Assembly (NCBI GenBank): GCA_900541935.1
Contig: UQLZ01000015.1
Coordinates: forward strand, 1 to 48,357
DNA: 48,357 bases
Direction of reading: 5' to 3'
Source of the DNA: an uncultured Prevotellaceae bacterium
GTDB lineage: Bacteria > Bacteroidota > Bacteroidia > Bacteroidales > Muribaculaceae
Each line of letters starts with the position of its first letter. Within the stretch, counting starts at the first letter, position 1. The translations under genes were made by a program, and so were the position numbers. The notes below the pieces were generated by a model. It was not told the origin of the DNA. It worked only from the letters and a program-made list of their open reading frames with translations, and did no database searches. This document shows, piece by piece, positions 36,168 to 45,709 of the stretch.

Positions 36168-36191
36168 CATCGACAGGCTAGCCTGCCGATG
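36168..36191. repeat. 24-bp near-perfect palindrome after the IS256 remnant
   Basis: CATCGACAGGCT (36168-36179) is followed directly by AGCCTGCCGATG (36180-36191); one pair mismatches. It lies eight bases after the transposase stop and may be the insertion-sequence terminator. The remaining stretch to 36378 shows no gene. Confidence 0.6.
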
Positions 36192-36378
36192 AGATAACAG
36201 ATAAATTGATATATTTGCAAAACTAAAAGGCCTGAAGACTCACTCCAGACACACTGAATGAAACACTACCATGGAAACAGACACTATAGAATAACAATAT
36301 CTGACAAAGTAATATCCATGTCATTACATTATACATTTTCGTGTCACAATCTCGCTTTTTTAAGTTGATATTTTTTTC

Positions 36379-37155
36379 TTAGAATAATTTCAAATTATTA
36401 ACTTCATGTTGAAAGATTCGGTAAAGACTAATCATCATCTTGTCTATAATGATCAGTAACGCAAATCTTATATAATAGTTTTCATATACAGAGTCTATGC
36501 CAGAAAGAATTTCCAACGAGGGTCTGTTTTGCTGGTATGAGGTCAGATTATGGGCACACCTGTTTCTGTGAAGATACAGGCAGCTATACATCTCATTTAG
36601 ACCTTTTTTTATGGTACATGTAAATGGTTTGTTGCTGTCATTTTTATGAGCACAATTACTGCAGTTTTTGAAGAATGCAGAAATGTCAAGACAATCTCTT
36701 CCTATGCTATTGAAGATTTCTACATATTCCTGATACTCTCTTTCACAAAAGCCCATAGTGCTTGTATTTGCATGAAACTCGTCCAGAATACCTTTTGTGC
36801 TGTTCCATATTTCATTGGTGTCTATTGTCGAGAAGTTAAAGTCTTTTTTCTGTTTGACAATTGCCTTTCTTAGAAAGTTTAGAACTTTTCTTTTATCAGT
36901 TATTTGGGAACATTCATTCAAATTCCAGGGGAAGTATATTTCACGTCGCAAATCAAAATCTATGGTGGCGATTTCCCAGCATATACATTTCATCTTTTGC
37001 TCTTGCGCACCTGTCATTTTCATGAAGATAGATTGCATGATATTATTCCACAACGGGTACATTTCAATTCCCCAACTCATTGAGTGGGTTATGGTGGATG
37101 TATCACACAGGATATCCGATACAGGTGCTAATATGAAGTCAGAATGCACACTCAT
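36379..37155 (-). CDS. HEPN-like protein paired with DUF262 gene
   Basis: The 258-residue product contains LHRNRCAHNLTSYQ near residue 195, an Arg-x4-His motif typical of HEPN ribonucleases, within an otherwise helical protein. It also has a small cysteine cluster (CSNCAHK, CTIKK, near 165-182). It resembles the MAE_28990/MAE_18760-like HEPN nucleases that occur next to DUF262 proteins; this assignment is from memory of the pattern. The start overlaps the DUF262 stop as ATGA, so the pair is translationally coupled. Role as toxin or RNase effector is inferred. Confidence 0.6.
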   Translation of the reverse strand: MSVHSDFILAPVSDILCDTSTITHSMSWGIEMYPLWNNIMQSIFMKMTGAQEQKMKCICWEIATIDFDLRREIYFPWNLNECSQITDKRKVLNFLRKAIVKQKKDFNFSTIDTNEIWNSTKGILDEFHANTSTMGFCEREYQEYVEIFNSIGRDCLDISAFFKNCSNCAHKNDSNKPFTCTIKKGLNEMYSCLYLHRNRCAHNLTSYQQNRPSLEILSGIDSVYENYYIRFALLIIIDKMMISLYRIFQHEVNNLKLF

Positions 37156-38339
37156 GGCCTACTTAAATATTTTTGATATATTTCGATTGATTTGGAAATT
37201 CTTTCACGCAAATATTTGAGGCACGCAGGAGATTTCGTATGCAGATAGTTATTACCTTTTATGTCTCTGATTGCGCTTTTCAACTCTTCCTCTAATGCTT
37301 CTTTTCTGGATGTATCTAATGTCTTCTTCTCAAAAGCTATGAAATAGATAAGTCCGAAAAAATAAATATCCAGATCTATGATTGACAGAAAGGGTCTTTT
37401 ATAGTTCAATTCTGTAATGAGGGTGTCAATGCTATTCAGATATGGTTTGTAATCCTTATTGGGGAAAATATTGGTAAATCTACCAAATATTTGAGAGTCT
37501 TTGTCGCCTACAACAGAGTAAATGTATGTTTCATAATAGCTCTCCATTTTGCTTGCATAACCATATCCTATACCTCTATCCGAACCCTTTTTCTTGTACT
37601 GCGAGAGCAATGCCGCATATCTTACAAAGTCCATGCTGCTTTTTCGGGACTTATCAACAACACTGCTTGATATTTCCTTGCAGAATCCGGGATCAAACCA
37701 TTCTTTGAGCTGATGGTTTAGGAAGTAGAGGGAAGCTCGGCTTTCCAGTACGTAAAGTGACTTTCCGCGTATGTTGATGTTTCTGAACAAGGTGGAGAAA
37801 AACTTCTGCTGTTCTTCTTCCGTAGTAGTTGATGGAACGATATAGGCAAAACCAAGGAAATTCTTGTTAAAGAAATCATCGTCCAAATGTTCAAGGCTTT
37901 CATATTTTTCATGAGGACATTTAGCCATAATTTCTTCCTTGCTATTACCTTTGGCCAATAGCTCTTTAAAAGTCCATTCTATCATATTTTCCTGTTCTTC
38001 GTCATCCGAGTCATCATCGTTTTCATTCGCAAGGCTTTCTATATTCCCAGATCCTGCCTCCTTTTTGGGGAAACGTTCGATGTATGCCAGGAGTACGGAT
38101 GTAAGTCTCTGCTGACCATCAATGATTAGGTTATCTTGTCCGTTTGCTGTTTTATAAGCTCCGATAGTCACAGGAGGAATGAATTGTTTTTCTTTGAATG
38201 AGTCAATTAGGTTGGTATAGTCATCTTTGTTCCATACAAATGTACGCTGATATTCAGGCAACACTATGTTGCGTTTTAGTATCATCTGTATCCAGTAGGC
38301 TAGTGAATACTCGCCATAATATGTCCGGTTATTATTCAT
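37152..38339 (-). CDS. DUF262 (GmrS/ParB-like) protein
   Basis: The 395-residue protein has the DUF262 start (LKRNIVLPEYQRTFVWNKDDYTNLIDSF, about 21-48) and the nucleotide-binding DGQQR motif at 74-78 (LIIDGQQRLTSVL). Asp/Glu-rich residues near 105-120 form a linker. There is no DUF1524 HNH domain at the C-terminus, unlike GmrSD, so cleavage would have to come from the HEPN-like partner that overlaps it by four bases. It begins 206 bases downstream of the FRG gene, so it may have its own promoter. A phage-sensing role fits family and location. Confidence 0.85.
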   Translation of the reverse strand: MNNNRTYYGEYSLAYWIQMILKRNIVLPEYQRTFVWNKDDYTNLIDSFKEKQFIPPVTIGAYKTANGQDNLIIDGQQRLTSVLLAYIERFPKKEAGSGNIESLANENDDDSDDEEQENMIEWTFKELLAKGNSKEEIMAKCPHEKYESLEHLDDDFFNKNFLGFAYIVPSTTTEEEQQKFFSTLFRNINIRGKSLYVLESRASLYFLNHQLKEWFDPGFCKEISSSVVDKSRKSSMDFVRYAALLSQYKKKGSDRGIGYGYASKMESYYETYIYSVVGDKDSQIFGRFTNIFPNKDYKPYLNSIDTLITELNYKRPFLSIIDLDIYFFGLIYFIAFEKKTLDTSRKEALEEELKSAIRDIKGNNYLHTKSPACLKYLRERISKSIEIYQKYLSRP

Positions 38340-38545
38340 ACTTCTCTTATTTTATTAAAAAACATTAAAAATATCATTAATAGCAAATATTTTAATAATC
38401 GGATGAATGCCGAAATGAAATCTTTTTGATTGTATGGTGCTTTATTTCTATTTTAGAAAACTATAATTTTTAGATAGAGTTTTATTTCCGTTTACTTAAA
38501 TTTTGGATAGGAAGCAAAGCCTATGTATAATTCAACGCATAAGAT

Positions 38546-39649
38546 TCATATTGTATTTCCAAGGTAGTCTCTCAACTCTGAAAGAGTACTTTCCATATTC
38601 TCAATTGGCAATTGTTTATTGAAATCTGCGTTATGAATCATGTTATTTCTAATTCTTCTAATATTGTTTAATTTATATTGTAACTCTTTATCATCTATGT
38701 ACTTTATAAGGGTGGATGGCGCAACAAAATTTTTATCATTGTGCGCCTTATATAGATGTTTTAGCTCGTTCTCAATATCTACCCATTTGAGCATAAATTC
38801 TTTAAAATATTCAGCAGAAATATCATTTTTTCTAGCAATATCTGAAAATAATTCTTTTTTAATCTCACTGCATATTGATTCAATAGGATCATTTTCTGGA
38901 TACAAATCTTTCTTAGAAAACATTCTTTCAGAATCACCCCAAAAGTCTGCATTATTGGGAAACCTAAATTTAGCTATAAGTCGGTTATTCAAATCAAGTT
39001 CTGATTTTTCATCATAGGATTCACTAAATTCATCTTCCCCTATGAGAAATCCTTCTTGAAAGTATGGTCTTAAAGCTTCCGGCGGAGCAATGCTAATAAG
39101 TCGAACATTAGTTAAATAATGTTCTGAATTAACAGATATTCTATTAGTATAATATGGTAAACCAAATACAAAAATATAACCATAATTACCATCATTATCT
39201 AATGAAGCAAACGAGCAAGCGACTTTTAGCGATTGTGTAACATCTATTAAAGGGGTCTCAGTTACTTCATAATGTTGAAGAATACTCCATTGGATAAGTT
39301 TTTTTCGTTTTAAAGTTTTAGCGATAAACTTTTTATTAGCAATGCTTTCTACTAACAACTTGCTGGCAGAATGCAATTTATCCCATCTGAATCTTAATTC
39401 TTCTGAGCTTAACGGTTCGCCTCTGTATATTGATGGATAAAAAGACGATTTGCCAGTTTTATTTTTATAATCGTTTTTTTGCCCTCTAAAAAATAATATA
39501 TAATCTTTATTGGCATATGATAGTTTGGCAATTATCCTCCTCAGTTCGCTATATGTTGAGACATCATATGCGTTATTACTGGCAACATTCTTTGCTGTTA
39601 TACCATTATTGTAAAATTCACTTGTTAAATGCGGTGTTATACTTCTCAT
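38546..39649 (-). CDS. FRG domain-containing protein
   Basis: The 367-residue product has the FRG domain: YILFFRGQKNDY (50-61, with Phe-Arg-Gly), WSILQHYEVTETPLIDVTQSLKVACSFA near residue 121, and the following strand with YIFVFGLP. The C-terminal ~100 residues are helical with an RRIRNNMIH motif near the end, which resembles an Arg...His HEPN-type helix. FRG proteins occur in many defence islands and the domain resembles ADP-ribosyltransferase-like folds; its activity is not settled. It starts 12 bases after the GmrSD gene and ends the seven-gene operon. Confidence 0.82.
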   Translation of the reverse strand: MRSITPHLTSEFYNNGITAKNVASNNAYDVSTYSELRRIIAKLSYANKDYILFFRGQKNDYKNKTGKSSFYPSIYRGEPLSSEELRFRWDKLHSASKLLVESIANKKFIAKTLKRKKLIQWSILQHYEVTETPLIDVTQSLKVACSFASLDNDGNYGYIFVFGLPYYTNRISVNSEHYLTNVRLISIAPPEALRPYFQEGFLIGEDEFSESYDEKSELDLNNRLIAKFRFPNNADFWGDSERMFSKKDLYPENDPIESICSEIKKELFSDIARKNDISAEYFKEFMLKWVDIENELKHLYKAHNDKNFVAPSTLIKYIDDKELQYKLNNIRRIRNNMIHNADFNKQLPIENMESTLSELRDYLGNTI

Positions 39650-39661
39650 ATTTATCCCCTG

Positions 39662-41475
39662 TTATAAACTATAATAATACTTCTTTATCTTCTTCGCCAT
39701 CAGCTTACGTCTTTCTGTGAGAAACTCTTCATAATCTGTATATTCCATTTGTAATATAGTTTCAGGAATACAGTTTTGCTGGAGATTCTTGAGCAGTAAT
39801 TCTTTATCTGTTATGTTTCCATAAACAGCAATACCAGTTTCGCACTGTTCGAAGACTTTAGAGAAATATATATTAGGAGAATCATCTCGCACAGCCTTAT
39901 TAACCTGGGTGTCTAAATATGTGTAATTGGCTATCTGATTATATTTTGACTTCTCATTTATTCCATTCTTAATCAAGTATTTTTTAGGGAAAATATGATG
40001 TACATCACCAATTACAGTTATAAGGTCATTGACTTTGTATCCACATGTAAACAAGGCATCATCTGCATCATGTATTTGAGATGCCAAATAAAGATTGAAG
40101 TACGGACTATTTATCACAGAGGTTTCAAGATATTGCACCAAAGCTATATCCCAGAAAGTATCGGAAAGATTCGCAGCTTCCACTTCACTAAAGTAGTTTA
40201 GAAACCCTCTTTCTTTGATACGTTTTATATCCATATCCATTACGGTTTCTGGCGATGTTATATATCTACTTGTCAAAGTAGTCATTACATACCATTTAAC
40301 CACATAATGCTTGATTTGCGTCTTGTCTATATTTGGATCAGCATTCAATAGTAAGTATAGAGTGTAGGCAAAGTCAAGGTCATTTGAGAATTGATTAACT
40401 TGCTGGCAATGAATCCTGCTGACTTGATGGCTAGAACAAAATTAGAGAAAGTATATTCATTCATAAAATCAATGACACCACTCGTAAGTTGTCCGAATGA
40501 ATTCTCTGCTATATCTTCTTTATATTCGCGTGTTTCAAAATCACGTCCACCAAGTAAACTTACAAGATCTTTCATCTTAGCTCTGCCAAACTTATACATG
40601 AATGCTATGCGCAAAATATCGTTATAATCTGGATCAAAGATTTCTTCACAATCATCCTTCAACCATTTCAGTTTTGATGCAAAAATAGAATTCATGAATT
40701 CTTCATCTTTGATCATATCAGAATACCATTCTGGTTGAACTGATAAGTGAGAGAAGTAATCGATAGCTTTTCGAAGCATATTGCCTCCATAAGTAACATT
40801 AGCAGCTATTTTAGACATAGCGAAGTCTGCCTGATTTAGTTTTGCTCCTTGACTATTAATACGAATGAATATTTCTGTAACTTCATCTATAGTCAATTCT
40901 TTATCAAGCATGATAACTCCGATTTGTCTGTTCTTTATATCCAATAGTTGCATCAGAATCTTATTTAAAGCGCTGCCTTTTATCTCTTGATTCTCTTCGC
41001 AATAATCGTTGACAAATTGCCACATATCAAATGTTGGTTTAAATACCTCTGCTATATCGGCAATCCATCTTTTATCTTTCAAAATAGCGTTGTCTTGCAC
41101 CTTAAAGCGTTCTTCATCGTTTTCCGGATTCGCCAATGGATTAAAGGCAATTTTAACACGCTTTTTCTGAAAGTCGGCATTAATAATGTCCATCCCCATA
41201 ATGGCAGTCATAAGTGCAGTAACACGTTGCTGACCGTCAATCATAATTTTCTTTCCTTCAGCAAGTGTACCATCTTTGAGTCTGATGTTTGGACTTTGAG
41301 AGATAATAAGATACCCTGTAGGATAACCAGTATATAAAGAATCTATCAGATCTCTTACTTGTTTAGGCTTCCATACAAAAGGACGTTGAATTTCAGGAAT
41401 CGCAATTTCACCTGATTTGATAAAGTTCAGTATTTGCTCTAAGGCAATATTTGATGCATTATATTTTTCAGTCAT
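39662..41475 (-). CDS. GmrSD/SspE-like DUF262-DUF1524 nuclease (apparent frameshift)
   Basis: Two frames join into one protein of about 604 residues. The N-terminal frame (from 41475) has DUF262 with IPEIQRPFVWKPKQVRDLIDSL (about 26-47) and DGQQR at 80-84, the NTP-hydrolysing sensor. The C-terminal frame contains the DUF1524 HNH nuclease, VHHIFPKKYL, with downstream NYTYLDTQVNKA. The upstream frame drifts out after NSQ at the AAA run (40383-40385 on plus) and stops at 40345; one extra A gives NSQNDLDFAYTLYLLLNADP with no gap. Such enzymes are type IV modification-dependent nucleases (GmrSD, BrxU) or phosphorothioate-sensing nickases (SspE). Loss of one base is probably a sequencing fault, as in rpsF. 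Confidence 0.85.
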
Positions 41476-41485
41476 GTTCTATTCA

Positions 41486-42103
41486 TTATTTAGCTAAATT
41501 CTGTTTCGCTTTCTCCATCATTGTGATGATATCGAAATGCAATTTCATAATCTCATTATAATTCTCTTTATTCTGCGGTATATGAATATATTTAAGATTT
41601 TCTGTTATAGGATACATTAAATCTACATAATCATTTGTTTTTGGGAAAAAAGAGATTTCATTATACAACTGTTGGTATCTGGTTAGTAATATATTACCAG
41701 GTGTAGCTTGCAGATCATCACAAACGATGGAACTAACACGTGCAGCAAAGCCTAGTAAAGACCCTTTTTCTACTACAGATAAAATACCGAATGCGTTTGA
41801 AATACCTGTTTTAGATAAATGTATTTCATTTGAAATGGTCGTTTTATATAATTCTAAATCTTTACGTTGCTTTTCAACTTGATCTATTTGCTGTTTTAAG
41901 TTGCGTAGCTCAAAAAAACTAGCAATCTGAAAACCAACAACTATTGTAGCACAGACACCAATTAATGAAGCTATAATCCCTATGTATGAATCAGTCGTTA
42001 TAGTTCCATTATTTTTTATTTGCCCCCAGAATGTCAAAGCGACACAAGTTACACTACTTATTATATAAGTAGAGGTGAGTATAATATTATTTTTGCAAGC
42101 CAT
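41486..42103 (-). CDS. Two-helix membrane protein with coiled coil
   Basis: The 205-residue product has two hydrophobic segments (about 8-27 and 41-64), a coiled-coil-like region right after (about 66-95, LRNLKQQIDQVEKQRKDLELYK), and a C-terminal domain of about 110 residues in the cytoplasm or periplasm. I recognise no family. It lies 5 bases after the HerA gene and 10 before the GmrSD gene, well inside the defence operon. A membrane-linked effector or anchor for the complex is a possible role, inferred only from position. Confidence 0.65.
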   Translation of the reverse strand: MACKNNIILTSTYIISSVTCVALTFWGQIKNNGTITTDSYIGIIASLIGVCATIVVGFQIASFFELRNLKQQIDQVEKQRKDLELYKTTISNEIHLSKTGISNAFGILSVVEKGSLLGFAARVSSIVCDDLQATPGNILLTRYQQLYNEISFFPKTNDYVDLMYPITENLKYIHIPQNKENYNEIMKLHFDIITMMEKAKQNLAK

Positions 42104-42108
42104 ACTTA

Positions 42109-43695
42109 TTATATCAAATGTGTCACATTAATTTTCTTATACTTATTTCCCATGCCAAGGGCAAAAGCCATCTGGTCTTTAATAATCAATTCACCTTTTT
42201 GAAGCCCTGCTATCGCTGTCCTGATTTCTTGAAGTTCCTGACCACTCACACCGAATAAGTCTTTGATAACCTTATCGTCAATAGTCTGCTGTTTCATAAT
42301 CAAAGGATACTGAGCATTGGCATAAAAGTCAAAACCTTTTGATTTGAAGCTACTCATATTCTGAGTGGCAAGGATAATACTCAGACCTTTATTTCGTCCT
42401 ACAGCAATTAGATTACGCAGAGGGCGATTGTCAAAGTCAAGCATATAGTGAGCTTCATCAATAATAGAGAAATGACGTATTTGTACTACTTCATCATTTA
42501 CTGCTTGTTTATCCAGTAGCTCATAAATGTTATTAAGTTTGGACATCAGGAAATATACAATAGCTTTGGCAATAGGTCCATCTTTGGGATATCCATCCAT
42601 CTTGATGATGTAGCTGTCATCAATCAAGGAAACTTTATCTTCTGATTCAAAGATATGTGCATTAACCAATTGTTTCAGAACAGAAGAAATACTATCATCA
42701 TTATTTGCATCTTTCATTCGTGATTGATAGCATTTCAGCATTAATTCAAATGAAATAGGGGCACCATTTGTTGATTTATAGGCTTCTACAATAGCTTCAC
42801 TAAGACGGTTGTTCATGTTGGCACTCGCACTTACTCGGTCTATAGAACATAAAGCAGAAGACATTTCTGTAGAGTACAGATTGATTTCATTGATAGAGCG
42901 TCCAGTGAAATCCTTAAATGGAGTAAAAGGCAATGGCTGTGTCAATGGATCCAGAATACAAGAACGGTCCACATCGAAGAGTGCCAACCAATGGTTATTC
43001 TGTATATCGCTGAACTCTCCTTTGTAGTCAAACAGCAGGAAGTTCACGGGATATTGTGATTCTGTGGATAACATTCTGAATTGCTGAATCAAAACTGCCA
43101 GTAAATTGGTTTTTCCAGAACCTGTAGCTCCCGCAATAATAATCTGTGAGTTGGTAATAGAACGACTGTTGATATCCAAAGTAGCTTCCATTTCTTCATC
43201 ACCATAGTTACCAATCAGAAGATTCAGGACTGGAATATCTTTTGCCATGGCTACTTTGTTATTCATGGCGTATAAGAAGGAATCCAAGTTATTGTCAGCC
43301 ATCAGATAGTCACGTCCACGAAGCATTTCTGCTGCTATAATTCGAGAAAGGGTAGCGTTTTGAGTCCAATCAATGTTTAAGTCTGCGTATCTTAGTTTTA
43401 ACAATGCCGAATATAAGGTACTTAAATCGTGCATTGTGAAAAAACTGGGAGTAATTCGTATGGATGATACAGACAATTGTATGTCCTTATAATCATCTAT
43501 GGAACGCTTTGTAGGTAAACTTAGTCCCACGATGAAGCAGATACGCATTACCTTATTCTGATTCAAGTGTATACGTTTCTCCCGATCAGCCGTTCTGGAA
43601 AGATTGATTTTTGATTCAATCAGTTCCTTGATTGGATTGATTGCGTCAAACAACCCTTCCATCTGGCGTGTATTTGAAAAATTTATGATGCTCAT
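42109..43695 (-). CDS. HerA-like ATPase with DndE-like N-terminal region
   Basis: The 528-residue protein has a HerA/FtsK-type ATPase: Walker A GATGSGKTN at 189-197, Walker B SIIDEAHYMLD near 410, and the ARNKG-type VGRNKGLSIILATQ near 425. The first ~135 residues read like DndE: RIHLNQNKVMRICFIVGLSL, a strand-turn, then SRIIAAEMLRGRDYLM, parallel to the DndE pattern LxRIAL.LSL and HI.RGIGYL. DndE is a small protein of DNA phosphorothioation that binds nicked DNA; fusion to a HerA motor would be unusual. The DndE match is my own pattern reading and needs a profile search. Five bases separate it from the DndD-like gene. Confidence 0.78.
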   Translation of the reverse strand: MSIINFSNTRQMEGLFDAINPIKELIESKINLSRTADREKRIHLNQNKVMRICFIVGLSLPTKRSIDDYKDIQLSVSSIRITPSFFTMHDLSTLYSALLKLRYADLNIDWTQNATLSRIIAAEMLRGRDYLMADNNLDSFLYAMNNKVAMAKDIPVLNLLIGNYGDEEMEATLDINSRSITNSQIIIAGATGSGKTNLLAVLIQQFRMLSTESQYPVNFLLFDYKGEFSDIQNNHWLALFDVDRSCILDPLTQPLPFTPFKDFTGRSINEINLYSTEMSSALCSIDRVSASANMNNRLSEAIVEAYKSTNGAPISFELMLKCYQSRMKDANNDDSISSVLKQLVNAHIFESEDKVSLIDDSYIIKMDGYPKDGPIAKAIVYFLMSKLNNIYELLDKQAVNDEVVQIRHFSIIDEAHYMLDFDNRPLRNLIAVGRNKGLSIILATQNMSSFKSKGFDFYANAQYPLIMKQQTIDDKVIKDLFGVSGQELQEIRTAIAGLQKGELIIKDQMAFALGMGNKYKKINVTHLI

Positions 43696-43700
43696 TTCTT

Positions 43701-45701
43701 TTACTGATTAAGAGTTAAACCAAAATAACCGTCTTCAATCGTAGTATTCTGTGCTTCTACATTGCGATGAAGTGTATAGGTTTTGGAGATAAACGGTTCC
43801 AGTTTGATGTAGTCGCTGTCTGTTCTGATTTCAGAGGTCGTACAAAGCAAAATAGTTTGTTCTGCCAATTGTGGAAAATATTCTTCCATCAAGGCATCAC
43901 GACTTTCATTGTCAAGAACACCCATTACTGTATCAATCATTACAGGTGGATTATAATCTCCCAGGTTTCGCAATACTTTCAATAAAACTTGGATAAAGAT
44001 TTGCTTGGATGCAGCATTAAGCTGATTCAATGAAATCTCATTTCCGGCAGTATGATAGAGTTTTATATTGAATTGTTCAATGCTGTCGGACAACTCAACT
44101 TTGGCTACATGGCCTTTGTATGAAACAAGTAACTTGTTGAGTTGCTGCTGCATTTCACTTTCAATTTGGGCTTTTTTCTTCTTCAGCAAACTGTCTGCAA
44201 TCTTTTCAAACAGAGGTTTGAGCTTGACCAAAGTATCGAATTTAATATCAGGCTCTTGCTGGATTTGTACATCAAACTGATGAATCCGTTTCTCAAGACG
44301 TTGAATGTCTGCTTTCAGTGTCGCTTCCTGACCTTTCAGTTTCTCTATCTGTTTTTGAGCGGCTTCATAATTTTGAATTAGATATTCATTACCACCGGCC
44401 TGTGTTTGCTCCAAGGTCTGTTTTTGCGAACGTAAGTTATCCAACGTCGAAAGTTGAATTTCCAGTTCCTGGCGCTGGCGGTCAAGTGCAATGAACTGGT
44501 TGGAGCCAGTTCGTTTTACCAAGTTAGTCAAAGCGGTTACTTCCGCTTCGTCAAGATAACCAAAAGGGTCTTCTTTATTAGTGCTATTTTGGATAGCTAC
44601 AATATGAGATACAACCTGTTCTTCATCCACAGATTCACTGCACAGTGACAAATCTTTTAAGTAAGTTATAATTTTGCTTGTCACATCTTTCAATGTTTCC
44701 AACGGATAGGCACCGGTATTCTCTTTCTGAAGCTGTTCCTTTATGTGCAGGATATTATTGATTTCTTGTGCCAGGTTTGAAGCTAATTTAGGTAAGAATA
44801 AATCAATTTCTATGTTGTCAACAAATGCTTTCAGGTCCTCAGCATAAGTTGCTGCACGCTTTACAATATCGTCAATTTTATTGGTAAGCTCCTGTATCTT
44901 CTTGTTAAGGGCAGATGCTTCCTGAGCACCGTCTTTTGCCCGTTTATATTCCACTTCTACTGACGCAAGATACTTATATTTTGTATCTTGTTCTGCTATA
45001 CACGTATTTAAGTCTGCGGTCAACTTGTCTTTTTGCGCGCATAGCTCATTATATTCCTGTGCTTCTTTTTCTGCTTCAAGACGTTGCTGTGCCCATTCCT
45101 GTTGTAGTTTTTCAGCGGCACGCTTTAACTGAAGGTACTTTTTGAAGCCCAACACATTCTCAAAATTATCACGAATGGTTTGGGCAAATACATTTTTCTT
45201 CAGTAATTCACTCGATTGCATTGCATCAAACAAGAAATACTGACTCAGTTCCTGAGGCAAATTGGCTTTGATAATTTTATTGATCTCCTGTTCTGCTTTT
45301 ACCCGGTCTTTGGGAGTAGTCATCGTACCGTAAACATACATGTTCCCGTTCATATTCAGCGATACGCTTTCCAATGGCTTTCCTTGCGGATTCAACTGAT
45401 AAACACGCTTTAATATGTATTTCTGTTGCTGGCCGAGTACTTTCCCTACAAATGTTATTTGTAAGGAAATCTCAGGTTTGGCTGTATTTAAGGCTCCCTG
45501 ATTGAGCAATTCCATGAAATGCTCTTTGTTTTCAATTTTCAAACCATAAAGAGCTCCGCTTATGGCCTCGAATAAAGTAGTCTTACCGCCACCATTTGCA
45601 CCGCCAATCAAAATAATCGGGCGATCATCATCGACTGTCAAATCCAGATCAAGTGACAAGTAAGTCTTATAATTGCTTATTTTAATTCTCTGTATCAGCA
45701 T
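43701..45701 (-). CDS. DndD-like SMC/Rad50-type ATPase
   Basis: The 666-residue protein has the AAA_23/SMC layout: Walker A GGANGGGKTTLFEAISGALYG (33-53), long coiled coils (about 200-280 and 410-490) with a central hinge-like segment, and the C-terminal half with a degenerate signature LNAASKQIF and Walker B PPVMIDTVMGVLDNE. Head sequence and length (DndD is about 660) match DndD of the Dnd phosphorothioation system, which uses ATP to nick or open DNA for sulfur insertion. It lies eight bases after the 72-aa gene. The family could also include RecN- or Rad50-like defence ATPases. Confidence 0.8.
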   Translation of the reverse strand: MLIQRIKISNYKTYLSLDLDLTVDDDRPIILIGGANGGGKTTLFEAISGALYGLKIENKEHFMELLNQGALNTAKPEISLQITFVGKVLGQQQKYILKRVYQLNPQGKPLESVSLNMNGNMYVYGTMTTPKDRVKAEQEINKIIKANLPQELSQYFLFDAMQSSELLKKNVFAQTIRDNFENVLGFKKYLQLKRAAEKLQQEWAQQRLEAEKEAQEYNELCAQKDKLTADLNTCIAEQDTKYKYLASVEVEYKRAKDGAQEASALNKKIQELTNKIDDIVKRAATYAEDLKAFVDNIEIDLFLPKLASNLAQEINNILHIKEQLQKENTGAYPLETLKDVTSKIITYLKDLSLCSESVDEEQVVSHIVAIQNSTNKEDPFGYLDEAEVTALTNLVKRTGSNQFIALDRQRQELEIQLSTLDNLRSQKQTLEQTQAGGNEYLIQNYEAAQKQIEKLKGQEATLKADIQRLEKRIHQFDVQIQQEPDIKFDTLVKLKPLFEKIADSLLKKKKAQIESEMQQQLNKLLVSYKGHVAKVELSDSIEQFNIKLYHTAGNEISLNQLNAASKQIFIQVLLKVLRNLGDYNPPVMIDTVMGVLDNESRDALMEEYFPQLAEQTILLCTTSEIRTDSDYIKLEPFISKTYTLHRNVEAQNTTIEDGYFGLTLNQ

Positions 45702-45709
45702 AATCGTAT

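Noticed and set aside
40345..40348. Four-base overlap as sign of two separate coupled GmrS and GmrD genes
   Set aside because: The second frame opens with TTG, the end of the first frame loses family similarity, and adding one base gives a seamless fusion; a frameshift explains it better.
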